The notes under the pieces were generated by a model. That model worked only from the letters and a program-made list of their open reading frames with translations. It had not been told where the DNA came from and did no database searches. Source: Couchioplanes azureus (GTDB taxonomy: Bacteria > Actinomycetota > Actinomycetes > Mycobacteriales > Micromonosporaceae). From it: 64,000 bases of DNA. Shown here piece by piece: positions 8,365-16,231 of the stretch. The position numbers were made by a program, and so were the translations under genes. The stretch is from contig NZ_BMQY01000009.1 of the NCBI RefSeq assembly GCF_014648355.1, positions 1 to 64,000 on the forward strand. Direction: 5' to 3'. The first letter of the stretch is position 1, and each line of letters opens with the position of its first letter.

Positions 8365-8871
8365 ATGTTCCGGCGCAACGGCAACCAATGCGTGGCCACC
8401 TTCGCCGTGGACGAGGTGCGGGTGCTGCGCAAGGTGGCCGGCGAGGTCGTCGGCCTGCTGATGGACGGCTTCGACCACACCGACCCCGTCGTCGCGCGGC
8501 TCTTTCCCGACACCTACCCCGACCGTCCCGACGACTCCGCCGAGTTCCGCCTCTACACCGAGGGGGACCTCAAGACGGGCAAGATCGACCAGGCGGGCGC
8601 GATCCTGGCCGCGCTGCCGGACGACGGCCCGGGCGAGGTGCGGCTGGACGGGGAGGAGGCCGAGGCCTGGCTGCGCGCGATCAACGACGCCCGGCTGGCC
8701 ATGGCCACCCGGCTCGACATCCAGTCCGACACCGACCTCGGCGAGGAGCTCGACGAGGCCGTGATCCACGATCCCGGGTCCAGCCGGGTCTTCCAGCTTT
8801 CCGTGTACGCGTACCTGGGCTATCTCCAGGAGTCCCTGCTCAACGCCCTTCCGGAGATCGAGCAGGCGTAG
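8365..8871 (+). CDS. DUF2017 family protein
   Basis: This 168-residue cytoplasmic protein of unknown function belongs to the DUF2017 family, which is found next to clpS in most actinobacteria (Rv1332 in M. tuberculosis). It is acidic and mostly helical, with a segment DEAVIHDPGSSRVFQLSVYAYLGYLQESLL near the end. The ATG at 8365 follows clpS closely and the stop lies 4 bases before the next GTG, so it belongs to the clpS-mec-cysO-cysM transcript. A role linked to Clp or to the sulfur genes is only suggested by position. Confidence 0.85.
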   Translation: MFRRNGNQCVATFAVDEVRVLRKVAGEVVGLLMDGFDHTDPVVARLFPDTYPDRPDDSAEFRLYTEGDLKTGKIDQAGAILAALPDDGPGEVRLDGEEAEAWLRAINDARLAMATRLDIQSDTDLGEELDEAVIHDPGSSRVFQLSVYAYLGYLQESLLNALPEIEQA

Positions 8872-8874
8872 CGC

Positions 8875-9348
8875 GTGACCACCGCCACGCCCGCGGTCCC
8901 GGCCCGTCGCGGTAATGTGAACGTCGTGCTGACCATCGACAGCGCGATCATCGAAGCGATCGTCGCCCACGCTCGCCGGGACCACCCCGACGAGGCCTGC
9001 GGCGTGGTCGCCGGCCCGATCGGCAGCGACCTGCCGACCCGGCACATCGCCATGGACAACGCGGCGCGTTCGATGACGTTCTACGAGTTCGACTCGATGG
9101 AGCAGCTGCGGGTGTGGCGCGAGATGGACGACAACGACGAGGAGCCGGTCGTCATCTACCACTCGCACACCGCGACCGAGGCCTATCCGTCCCGCACGGA
9201 TATCTCTTTCGCCGGTGAGCCGGGTGCCCACTACCTGCTCGTCTCGACCCGTGAACCGGATTCCGAGGAGATCCGCTCGTTCCGTATCGTGGACGGTGTG
9301 GTGACCGAGGAAAAGGTCAACATCGTGGATGCGACGGTGGACGCGTGA
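8875..9348 (+). CDS. mec: JAMM metallopeptidase, [CysO]-cysteine peptidase
   Basis: This zinc peptidase releases cysteine from the C-terminus of the sulfur carrier CysO. The JAMM signature HSHTATEAYPSRTD is complete (two His and Asp for zinc), and HPDEACGVVAGP carries the upstream region with the conserved Glu. Both stretches match M. tuberculosis Mec closely. GTG 8875 is 4 bases after the DUF2017 stop; GTG 8917 or 8926 would give an N-terminus more like M. tuberculosis. With cysO and cysM next to it, it forms the thiocarboxylate-dependent cysteine pathway. It may have an extra job here, because CysO carries a tail after its Gly-Gly. Confidence 0.93.
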   Translation: MTTATPAVPARRGNVNVVLTIDSAIIEAIVAHARRDHPDEACGVVAGPIGSDLPTRHIAMDNAARSMTFYEFDSMEQLRVWREMDDNDEEPVVIYHSHTATEAYPSRTDISFAGEPGAHYLLVSTREPDSEEIRSFRIVDGVVTEEKVNIVDATVDA

Positions 9349-9493
9349 GGAAGAGTGCGGACGGGTTCGCCGTCCAGTCGTACATGTTCGGGCAGAGCCC
9401 TGCGTCGGTCTATTACGAGTGTCGCTGAGCGACGACTCCCGACCTGTCCCGAACGTCTTTTCGACACCCTCTTTCTGCTAGGAGCCCACAACC

Positions 9494-9826
9494 ATGGCTA
9501 TCGAAGTTCGCGTTCCGACCATTCTGCGCACGTACACCGGCGGCTCGAAGGTCGTCGAGGGGTCCGGTGACACTCTGTCCCGCCTGATCGACGACCTGGA
9601 CGCCAAGCACTCGGGCATCAAGCAGCGGCTCATCACCCCCGAGGGCGGCCTGCACCGCTTCGTCAACATCTACGTCAACGACGAGGACGTCCGCTTCCTC
9701 GGCGCGCTCGACGCCCAGGTCAACGACGGTGACTCCGTCACCATCCTGCCCGCCGTGGCCGGCGGCGCGCTCGGCTTCGTCGCCGCCGCCGCACTGCTCG
9801 GCCGCCCCTTCACCGAAGGCCAGTAA
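9494..9826 (+). CDS. cysO: Sulfur carrier protein CysO with C-terminal extension
   Basis: This ubiquitin-like MoaD/ThiS-family carrier supplies protein-bound sulfide to CysM. Residues 1-91 match CysO: VRVPTILRTYTGG, HRFVNIYVNDEDVRF and DGDSVTILPAVAGG. Normal CysO ends exactly at the Gly-Gly, which is activated as a thiocarboxylate. Here 19 more residues follow (ALGFVAAAALLGRPFTEGQ), so the Gly-Gly at 90-91 is internal and the protein is 110 residues. The tail is hydrophobic. It must be removed for the usual chemistry, plausibly by the adjacent JAMM peptidase. AGGAG lies 9 bases before ATG 9494, and a 145-base gap after mec may hold a separate promoter. Confidence 0.93.
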   Translation: MAIEVRVPTILRTYTGGSKVVEGSGDTLSRLIDDLDAKHSGIKQRLITPEGGLHRFVNIYVNDEDVRFLGALDAQVNDGDSVTILPAVAGGALGFVAAAALLGRPFTEGQ

Positions 9827-9830
9827 TCCG

Positions 9831-10796
9831 ATGGCTCGCTACGAGAGCCTTCTGGACGCCTGCGGGGGCACGCCGCTCGTCGGCCTGCCCCGGCTCGCAC
9901 CGACGGTGCCCGAGGGGGCGCCGCCGGTGCGGCTGTGGGCGAAGCTCGAGGACCGCAACCCGACGGGCAGCATCAAGGACCGGCCGGCGCTGTTCATGGT
10001 GCGCGAGGCGGAGGAGTCCGGCCGCCTCCGCCCGGGCGACACGATCCTCGAACCCACCAGCGGCAACACCGGCATCTCGCTGGCCATGGTCGCCAAGACG
10101 CGCGGCTACCGGCTGGTCTGCGTGATGCCCGAGAACGTGTCCGCGGAGCGCGTCCAGCTCCTCCGCATGTACGGCGCGGAGATCATCTTCTCGCCCGCGG
10201 CGGGCGGCTCCAACCAGGCGGTCGCCGTCGCCAAGCAGATCGCGACGGAGCACCCGGACTGGGTGATGCTCTTCCAGTACGGCAACGCCGCGAACGCCCG
10301 GGCCCACTACGAGACGACCGGCCCGGAGCTGCTGCACGACCTGCCGACGATCACCCACTTCGTGGCCGGCCTGGGCACCACCGGCACGCTCATGGGCACC
10401 GGCCGCTACCTGCGGGAGAAGGTCGACGGCATCCAGATCGTCGCGGCGGAGCCCCGCTACGGCGAGCTGGTGTACGGCCTGCGCAACATCGACGAGGGCT
10501 ACGTCCCCGAGCTCTACGACGCCACGGTGCTGACCCGGCGCTTCTCGGTCGGCACCCGGGACGCGGTCCTGCGCACCCGCCAGCTCGTCGAGGTCGAGGG
10601 CATCTTCGCGGGCTTCTCCAGCGGCGCCATCCTGCACGCGGCGCTCGCGGTGGCCCACGAGGCGGTCCGGGAGGGCCGGCGGGCGGACGTGGCCTTCGTG
10701 GTCGCCGACGCGGGCTGGAAATACCTCTCGACCGGCGCATATGGCGGCACCCTCTCCGACGCCGAGGACGCCCTCGAAGGTCAGCTCTGGGCCTGA
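9831..10796 (+). CDS. cysM: Cysteine synthase CysM (O-phosphoserine / CysO-thiocarboxylate dependent)
   Basis: This PLP enzyme of 321 residues makes cysteine on CysO from a serine ester. The PLP lysine sits in GSIKDRPA (near residue 50), followed by the phosphate/substrate loop EPTSGNTGISLAMVA and the late FSSGA loop. The start ATG 9831 is 4 bases after the cysO stop. Its position directly after mec and cysO supports the CysO-using CysM type and not a sulfide-using CysK. A hairpin follows at 10837. Confidence 0.95.
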   Translation: MARYESLLDACGGTPLVGLPRLAPTVPEGAPPVRLWAKLEDRNPTGSIKDRPALFMVREAEESGRLRPGDTILEPTSGNTGISLAMVAKTRGYRLVCVMPENVSAERVQLLRMYGAEIIFSPAAGGSNQAVAVAKQIATEHPDWVMLFQYGNAANARAHYETTGPELLHDLPTITHFVAGLGTTGTLMGTGRYLREKVDGIQIVAAEPRYGELVYGLRNIDEGYVPELYDATVLTRRFSVGTRDAVLRTRQLVEVEGIFAGFSSGAILHAALAVAHEAVREGRRADVAFVVADAGWKYLSTGAYGGTLSDAEDALEGQLWA

Positions 10797-11097
10797 GAGC
10801 CGGACGCCGCCAGGTGTGAGGCCGCCGAACCGGGGGCCGGAGCGGCCGGCTCCGGGCGAGGCGGCGGACTGCCGGGCCGGTGTCCGCCTGCCCGCGTCGG
10901 CGTCAGGCGGCCGGTCGGTGCGGTCCACGTGTCAGGCGGCCGGGATCCGTGTGGGACCGCCGCGCCGGGACAAACCGGGCCGGAGCGGACCGGGACACGG
11001 CCGTCTGAATCCACGATCGCGGCCGCTGTGTGGGGGCCGCCGGGGCGGGGTGGACGCCGCCCGGCCCGGGGTACGTCCCGGTTGCGGCCGGACGGCT
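10797..11097. other. 301-bp gap between cysM and a convergent membrane gene
   Basis: Apart from the hairpin at 10837-10855 I see only GC-rich sequence with short repeated motifs such as GTCAGGCGGCCG (near 10906 and 10932). No convincing gene is present. Confidence 0.5.
10837..10855 (+). terminator. Hairpin after cysM
   Basis: CCGGAGC at 10837-10843 pairs perfectly with GCTCCGG at 10849-10855 over a 5-base loop, 40 bases beyond the cysM stop. No T tract is present. Confidence 0.45.
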
Positions 11098-11520
11098 TCA
11101 GTAGGCCACCGCGAGCATCACGTCCACGATCAGCGGCACGGCCGCGGAGATCAGCAGGAGCCACGGCAGGAGCCGCCGGTGGATCGACAGGAACGCGCCC
11201 ACCGACAATGCCACGCTCACCATGCCGAGGAAGGCCAGAACCCACGTGTACCAGCCGGGCACCCCGCCGCCGATCTGCGACAGCAGGCCGCGTACGCCGA
11301 CACCCACGCCGGCCAGGCCCAGCAGCGCCGAGTAGATCGACATGCCGAGCAGCCGGCGGGTGCCGGGAGCCGGGTCGTCGGCGGCGGGGAAGCGGAACAG
11401 GGCCTCCTCGCCGGCGGCCGGCGGGGCGGCCGGGCGGACCGGTTCCCAGCCGAAGGGCACGACCTCCGGCGCCGCCACCTCGGGTGCCTTGGTGGCGTGG
11501 TCCACGTCCGTCGTCGTCAC
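11098..11520 (-). CDS. Small membrane protein, unknown
   Basis: I do not recognise a named family. The 140-residue product has a hydrophilic N-terminus of about 55 residues rich in Ala, Pro and Glu, then four hydrophobic segments (for example SIYSALLGLAGVGVGVRGLL and WVLAFLGMVSVALSVGAFL), so it is probably a four-helix membrane protein. I chose GTG 11520 with AAAGGGG about 6 bases upstream over a start farther out. It is divergent from the metallo-hydrolase gene. In M. tuberculosis a rhomboid-like membrane gene (Rv1337) occupies a similar spot, but this protein shows no rhomboid motifs. Confidence 0.6.
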   Translation of the reverse strand: MTTTDVDHATKAPEVAAPEVVPFGWEPVRPAAPPAAGEEALFRFPAADDPAPGTRRLLGMSIYSALLGLAGVGVGVRGLLSQIGGGVPGWYTWVLAFLGMVSVALSVGAFLSIHRRLLPWLLLISAAVPLIVDVMLAVAY

Positions 11521-11633
11521 TTTTCGCCCCTTTGCATTTGCCCCGTCTGTCCCCTTCACGGTGTGCAACGGATGGAACTCACGAGGCGTAACGCGACCGG
11601 AAATGACCCAGCTCACGCCCGGTGTGACATACG

Positions 11634-11651
11634 TTGTCGATTTAGCGACAA
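11634..11651. promoter_or_regulatory. Inverted repeat in divergent promoter region
   Basis: TTGTCG and CGACAA flank a 6-base spacer in an AT-richer stretch between divergent genes (11520 and 11782). It could be an operator, but the arms are short. Confidence 0.25.
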
Positions 11652-11781
11652 ATCGATCAGACGTTTACGTGACGCGCTGGTCCCGGCGTAGGCTGCGCAG
11701 CGTGATTGACTGGTCTGCAATATTTGCCGGTGGTCAGTCGGCAAAGAAGTGGACGACCGAGTGTGAACCAGAGGGACCCGC

Positions 11782-12528
11782 ATGCGACTGACCGTTCTCG
11801 GCTGTGCCGGCAGTTTCCCCGGCCCCGAGTCGGCCTGTTCCGCCTACCTCGTGGAGGCCGACGGCTTCCGGCTGCTGATCGACTTCGGCTCCGGCTCACT
11901 GTCCGCGCTGCAGCGCTACGCGGGCATCGACGCCGTCGACGCGATCCTGCTGACCCACCTGCACTGCGATCACATGCTCGACGCCTGCACGTACGTGGTG
12001 GTCCGCCGCTATGCGCCCGGCGGGCCGCTGCCTCCGCTGCCGGTCTACGCGCCGATGGGCGCCGCCGAGCGCATCTCCGCGGCCTACAGCGCCGACAACG
12101 AGCCCGTCGACGACGTCTACACCTTCTATGCCCTGCAGCCCGGCACGTTCCCGATCGGCCCGTTCACCGTCACCGCCGACCGGGTCAACCACCCCATCGA
12201 AACCTATGGCGTACGGGTGGAGCACAACGGCCGCGTCCTCGCCTACTCGTCGGACACCGCGCCCTGCGAGCCGTTGCTGCGCCTGGCGCAGGGCGCCGAT
12301 CTGTTCCTCTGTGAGGCGAGTTACCTCGACGGCGTGGCCAACCCGCCCGACCTGCACCTGACCGGCGGCGAGGCGGGCGAGGCCGCCACCAAGGCCGACG
12401 TCGCCCGCCTGCTGCTGACCCATCTGGTTCCCGCCTGGGCCTCGGAAGCCTCTACTGTGGAGGCGGCGTGCGCCGCTTACGCGGGTCCGGTGGAGGTGGT
12501 CCGGCCCGGGGCCCGCTACGATCTGTGA
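11782..12528 (+). CDS. Metallo-beta-lactamase-fold hydrolase, Rv1339-like
   Basis: This 248-residue enzyme has the zinc motif THLHCDHMLD (HxHxDH) and later Asp and His ligands (YSSDTAPCE; LLLTHLVPAW). It opens with LTVLGCAGSFPGPESACSAYLVE, as in the class II-like phosphodiesterases related to M. tuberculosis Rv1339, which hydrolyses cAMP. Its place between cysM and rph-rdgB is the same as Rv1339, which supports orthology. A cyclic-nucleotide phosphodiesterase role is therefore likely but not shown. The ATG is fixed by the conserved N-terminus. Confidence 0.85.
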   Translation: MRLTVLGCAGSFPGPESACSAYLVEADGFRLLIDFGSGSLSALQRYAGIDAVDAILLTHLHCDHMLDACTYVVVRRYAPGGPLPPLPVYAPMGAAERISAAYSADNEPVDDVYTFYALQPGTFPIGPFTVTADRVNHPIETYGVRVEHNGRVLAYSSDTAPCEPLLRLAQGADLFLCEASYLDGVANPPDLHLTGGEAGEAATKADVARLLLTHLVPAWASEASTVEAACAAYAGPVEVVRPGARYDL

Positions 12529-12585
12529 GCCGAGGGGACGGCACCAGAGCGCCATCGATTCGATCGTGACCTTGGAGTGCCCTGC

Positions 12586-13800
12586 ATGACCGGTGGATCA
12601 GTGGGCGGGCGCGGGCTGCGCATCGTCCGACTGGCGAACTTCGTCTCACCTCGCTCCGGCGGTCTGCGGACGGCCCTGCGCCACCTCGGCGAGGGCTACC
12701 GCCAGGCGGGGCACGAGCCGATTCTGATCATGCCGGGCCGCGCGCACTCCGACGAGATGACCGAGCAGGGCCGCGTCATCACGCTGCCGGGTCATCACCT
12801 GCCGCGCACGGGCGGCTACCGCGTCCTCGCGGGCCGCCGCCGGCTCGCCCGGCTGCTCGACGAGCTCGCGCCGGACCGCCTCGAGGTGTCCGACCAGGCC
12901 ACCCTGCGCTGGACCGGCCGCTGGGCGCGCGAGCGCGGCGTGGGGTCGATGATGGTGTCCCACGAGAGCCTGGCGGGCCTGCTGGGCGTCTGGGGCATGC
13001 CGCACCGCGACGCGCTCGCCGACCGGCTCAACCGGCGTACGGCGGAGTCGTTCGACCAGATCGTCTGCACCACCGCCTTCGCCGCCGCGGAGTTCCGCCG
13101 CCTCGGCGTGCCCAACCTGGTGGAGATCCCGCTCGGGGTGAACCTGCGCCAGTTCCACCCGGGCCGCCGCGACCCGGCCCTGCGCGAGCGGTACGCCCGG
13201 CCCGACGAGCTGCTGGTCGTCTACTGCAGCCGGCTCTCCGCGGACAAGCGCCCCGAGCTCGCGGTGGACACCGTGGCCGCGCTGCGCGCCGCCAAGGCGC
13301 CCGCCGTGCTGGTGATGGCCGGCGACGGGTCGCGGCGGGCCGCGCTGGCCTACCGTGCGGCCCGGCTGCCGGTGCGCTTCGCGGGACACATCACCGACCG
13401 TGACGCCGTCGCCGCGCTGCTCGCCAGCGCGGACGTGGCCCTGGCGCCCGGGCCGGTGGAGACGTTCGGGCTCGCCGCCCTGGAGGCGCTGGCGTGCGGC
13501 ACGCCGGTGGTGGTCGACCGGGCCAGCGCGCTCCCCGAGGTCGTGGGCCGGGCCGGGATGGCCGTGCCGGGCACGCCGGAGGACTTCGCCGCGGGCGTAC
13601 GCAATCTGATGGAGCGTCCCGAGACGGAGCGCCGCGCCGCCGCACGGGCCCGGGCCGAGCTGTTCGGATGGCCGCAGGCAGTCGACGGCTTCCTGCGGGC
13701 CCACGGGACGTCGCCGGCGCCGCGGCCGGTGGTCGCCCGGCAGAGCCCGCGGACGCTGCGACCCGCGGTTCCGGTCGGCGCGCCCGGCGACAGCCTCTGA
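12586..13800 (+). CDS. Family 4 glycosyltransferase
   Basis: This GT-B retaining glycosyltransferase of 404 residues has an N-terminal Rossmann domain (SPRSGGLRTALRHLGEGY) and a C-terminal donor domain with YCSRLSADKRPELAVD, VMAGDG and the ExxxxxxxE motif in ETFGLAALEAL. It is cytoplasmic and probably modifies a lipid or cell-surface glycan; donor and acceptor are unknown. TTGGAG lies about 9 bases before ATG 12586, so I prefer it to GTG 12577. The gene is absent from the same spot in M. tuberculosis, so it looks like an insertion into a conserved neighbourhood. Confidence 0.85.
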   Translation: MTGGSVGGRGLRIVRLANFVSPRSGGLRTALRHLGEGYRQAGHEPILIMPGRAHSDEMTEQGRVITLPGHHLPRTGGYRVLAGRRRLARLLDELAPDRLEVSDQATLRWTGRWARERGVGSMMVSHESLAGLLGVWGMPHRDALADRLNRRTAESFDQIVCTTAFAAAEFRRLGVPNLVEIPLGVNLRQFHPGRRDPALRERYARPDELLVVYCSRLSADKRPELAVDTVAALRAAKAPAVLVMAGDGSRRAALAYRAARLPVRFAGHITDRDAVAALLASADVALAPGPVETFGLAALEALACGTPVVVDRASALPEVVGRAGMAVPGTPEDFAAGVRNLMERPETERRAAARARAELFGWPQAVDGFLRAHGTSPAPRPVVARQSPRTLRPAVPVGAPGDSL

Positions 13801-13900
13801 CGAGCGCGTTGTCCGCAGGATCCTGCGGGCGAGTTGTCCACAGGATCTGGCGGGCGCTGGTGTCCACAGGCCCTGACGGGCGCGTTGTCCACAGGCTCGG
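13801..13900. promoter_or_regulatory. Four phased DnaA-box-like repeats
   Basis: TTGTCCGCA (13809), TTGTCCACA (13834), GTGTCCACA (13860) and TTGTCCACA (13885) are in the same direction at 25-26 base steps. TTGTCCACA is the actinobacterial DnaA-box consensus. The flanks (GGGCG before, GG after) are also repeated, so the array arose as about four 25-bp tandem units. It lies between the glycosyltransferase stop and rph. Confidence 0.6.
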
Positions 13901-13945
13901 CACCCGGCGGCGCGAAGAGGTCACCGTCCGCCTAGGCTCTTGGCC

Positions 13946-14674
13946 ATGGCACGCCCCGACGGCCGAGCGCCGGATCAACTCCGTCCCGTGACCCTCACCC
14001 GCCGGTGGAGCATCCATCCGGAGGGATCGGTGCTCGTCGAGTTCGGCGACACCCGCGTGCTCTGCACGGCCAGCGTGACCGAGGGGGTCCCGCGCTGGCG
14101 CAAGGGTTCCGGGCTCGGCTGGGTCACCGCCGAATACGCGATGCTGCCGCGCGCCACCAACACCCGCGGCGACCGGGAGAGCGTCAAGGGCAAGGTCGGC
14201 GGCCGGACCCAGGAGATCTCCCGGCTGATCGGGCGCAGCCTGCGGGCCTGCATCGACCTCAAGGCGCTCGGTGAGAATTCCATCGTCCTCGACTGCGACG
14301 TGCTGCAGGCCGACGGCGGCACCCGGACGGCGGCCATCACCGGGGCCTATGTCGCGCTCCACGACGCCGTCACCTGGCTTGCCGACCGCAAGTCGCTGGC
14401 CGGCAAGCCGGCCGCGGTCGTGCACCGCTCGATCCAGGCGGTCAGCGTCGGCATCATCGCCGGCGAACCCCGCCTCGACCTCATGTATGCCGAGGACGTC
14501 GCCGCCGACGTCGACATGAACGTCGTCTGCACCGGCGACGGCGACTTCGTCGAGGTCCAGGGCACCGGCGAGGCGAACGTGTTCCGCCGTGACCAGCTCG
14601 ACGCCCTGCTCGACCTCGGCGTCCTCGGCTGCGCGGAGCTCGCCGCCGCCCAGCAGAAGGCCCTCGCGTCGTGA
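13946..14674 (+). CDS. rph: Ribonuclease PH
   Basis: This phosphorolytic 3'-5' exoribonuclease of 242 residues trims tRNA precursors. Conserved parts are RPVTLTRRWSIHPEGSVLVEFGDTRV, the GWVTAEYAMLPRAT block, the Arg-rich GRTQEISRLIGRSLRAC and DCDVLQADGGTRTAAITGA, with the catalytic Asp. ATG 13946 is the first start inside the conserved part. The last bases overlap the GTG of rdgB (GTGA), so the two are coupled. Confidence 0.96.
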   Translation: MARPDGRAPDQLRPVTLTRRWSIHPEGSVLVEFGDTRVLCTASVTEGVPRWRKGSGLGWVTAEYAMLPRATNTRGDRESVKGKVGGRTQEISRLIGRSLRACIDLKALGENSIVLDCDVLQADGGTRTAAITGAYVALHDAVTWLADRKSLAGKPAAVVHRSIQAVSVGIIAGEPRLDLMYAEDVAADVDMNVVCTGDGDFVEVQGTGEANVFRRDQLDALLDLGVLGCAELAAAQQKALAS

Positions 14675-15285
14675 CCGCCCGCCTGCTGCTGGCCACGGCC
14701 AACGAGAAGAAGCTCGTCGAGCTGCAGCGCATCCTCGACGTCGCGCTCGGCGCGGGCGGCATCGAGCTGGTCGGCCTCGGCGACTTCCCGAACTATCCGG
14801 ACGTTCCCGAGACCGGCCTGACCTTCGGCGAGAACGCGCTGATCAAGGCCCGCGAGGGCGTTTCCCGCACCGGCCTGCCTACGATCGCCGACGACTCCGG
14901 CCTGAGCGTCGACGCGCTCAACGGCATGCCGGGTGTCTTCAGCGCCCGCTGGTCCGGCGGCCACGGCGACGACCGGGCCAACCTCGACCTCGTCCTGGCG
15001 CAGATCAGCGACGTCCCCGACGGCCACCGCGGCGGCGCCTTCGTCTGCGCGGCGGCCCTGGTGCTGCCCAACGGCCGCGAGCACCTCGTCGAGGGCCGGC
15101 AGCGCGGCCAGATCCTGCGTTCCCGCCGCGGCACCGGCGGTTTCGGCTACGACCCGGTCTTCCTCGGCGAGGGCCAGGAGCGCACCAACGCGGAGCTGTC
15201 CCCGGTGGAGAAGGACGCCATCAGCCACCGCGGCAAGGCCTTCCGCGAGCTTGCCAAGGTGATCGCCAAGGAACTGACCCGCTGA
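14671..15285 (+). CDS. rdgB: RdgB/HAM1 non-canonical purine NTP pyrophosphatase
   Basis: The 204-residue house-cleaning enzyme hydrolyses ITP, dITP and XTP to monophosphates. It opens with LLLATANEKKLVELQRIL (nucleotide-binding N/K motif) and has TFGENALIKA, ADDSGLSVDALNGMPGVFSARW and the late TGGFGYDPVF and HRGKAF motifs. GTG 14671 overlaps the rph stop by 4 bases. Pairing with rph is conserved in actinobacteria. Confidence 0.96.
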   Translation: MTARLLLATANEKKLVELQRILDVALGAGGIELVGLGDFPNYPDVPETGLTFGENALIKAREGVSRTGLPTIADDSGLSVDALNGMPGVFSARWSGGHGDDRANLDLVLAQISDVPDGHRGGAFVCAAALVLPNGREHLVEGRQRGQILRSRRGTGGFGYDPVFLGEGQERTNAELSPVEKDAISHRGKAFRELAKVIAKELTR

Positions 15286-15301
15286 CCCGTCGGCGGGTCA
15301 G
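15282..15301. terminator. Bidirectional hairpin between convergent genes
   Basis: CTGACCCG at 15282-15289 pairs perfectly with CGGGTCAG at 15294-15301 over a TCGG loop. It covers the stop codons of rdgB and the convergent ATP-grasp gene and can serve both strands. Confidence 0.55.
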
Positions 15302-16146
15302 GCGGCGGTGCGCAGTGCCGTGATCAAGGCGTCGGCGGGTGTGCTGGCCGGGCGGTCGCTCACCTGCCCGTCGCCGATCTCGACCATCCGCCAGCCGCCG
15401 TCGGCGTGCCGGACCAGGTCCGCGGTCACGAACGGCAGGTCCAGTCCGGCGATCAGCGGTGCGAAGGCCGCCGGGTCGACATCGGCCGGTGGCTGCTCGC
15501 CGGGGGTGTCCGGATGGGCGGTGACCAGCCGGCAGACGCCGCCGATCCACCACGTGCGCACCTCCGCGCCGGTGAAGGGCTCGAAGCGGCGCAGGACGAA
15601 GCCGCCGGCGAAATCGTCGGCGCGCAGCTCCCGGAACCGGCTCGCGACCCGCCACGCGGCGTCCGCGTCGGCGACGTCGGGGATGAACGCGGCCTCGTCC
15701 CAGTGGTGCTTCATCGACTTGGTGTAGTCGCGCAGCACGGCCGGACCGGACGCCAGGGCGGCGAGCGCTTCCTCGAAGCCGGACCGCTCGGCTCCCTGCG
15801 TCCACACCGCCTCCGGAGTCGCCGCCCGCACCGCGGCGTACCAACCGGGAAGCTCGTGTCCGCGCCGATACTGCTCGGCGCTCGTCCGCAGCACCACGTC
15901 GCGGGCCGCCAGCGCCGTCGCCAGCGCCGCGTACTGCTCCGCGCGCAGCATCCATCCGCGGTAGACGGCGTCGCGACCGGCCGGCACCCGGGCGACCGCC
16001 GCGGCGTGGTCCCCGCCCCGGGTGAAGGCGTCATGGTCGACGACGGCGACCTCGAGGCAGGCCGCACGGGCCGCCGAAGCCTCGGCCGCGAAGTGTTCGT
16101 CCGGCCGGCGGGGCCGGAGCGGATCCCCGGGTACGAGCAGCAGCAT
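15298..16146 (-). CDS. ATP-grasp domain protein
   Basis: The 282-residue protein has an ATP-grasp-type C-terminal half: DYTKSMKHHW (likely ATP-binding Lys), FVLRRFEPF, EVRTWWIGG and the metal-binding strand WRMVEIGDGQVSD. The N-terminal half resembles a preATP-grasp fold. ATP-grasp enzymes join a carboxylate to an amine or thiol; the substrate here is unknown. I chose ATG 16146 (LLLVPGDPL) because the longer frame upstream overlaps the LuxR gene end and looks non-coding. Confidence 0.75.
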   Translation of the reverse strand: MLLLVPGDPLRPRRPDEHFAAEASAARAACLEVAVVDHDAFTRGGDHAAAVARVPAGRDAVYRGWMLRAEQYAALATALAARDVVLRTSAEQYRRGHELPGWYAAVRAATPEAVWTQGAERSGFEEALAALASGPAVLRDYTKSMKHHWDEAAFIPDVADADAAWRVASRFRELRADDFAGGFVLRRFEPFTGAEVRTWWIGGVCRLVTAHPDTPGEQPPADVDPAAFAPLIAGLDLPFVTADLVRHADGGWRMVEIGDGQVSDRPASTPADALITALRTAA

Positions 16147-16231
16147 GCGTCCATGATCGATGAGCCGCCGGTGGCGGGGCCGCGCAGGGTGGGACGGCAA
16201 CCGCACCGCGACGTCAGCCGCGCCGGCCGGG

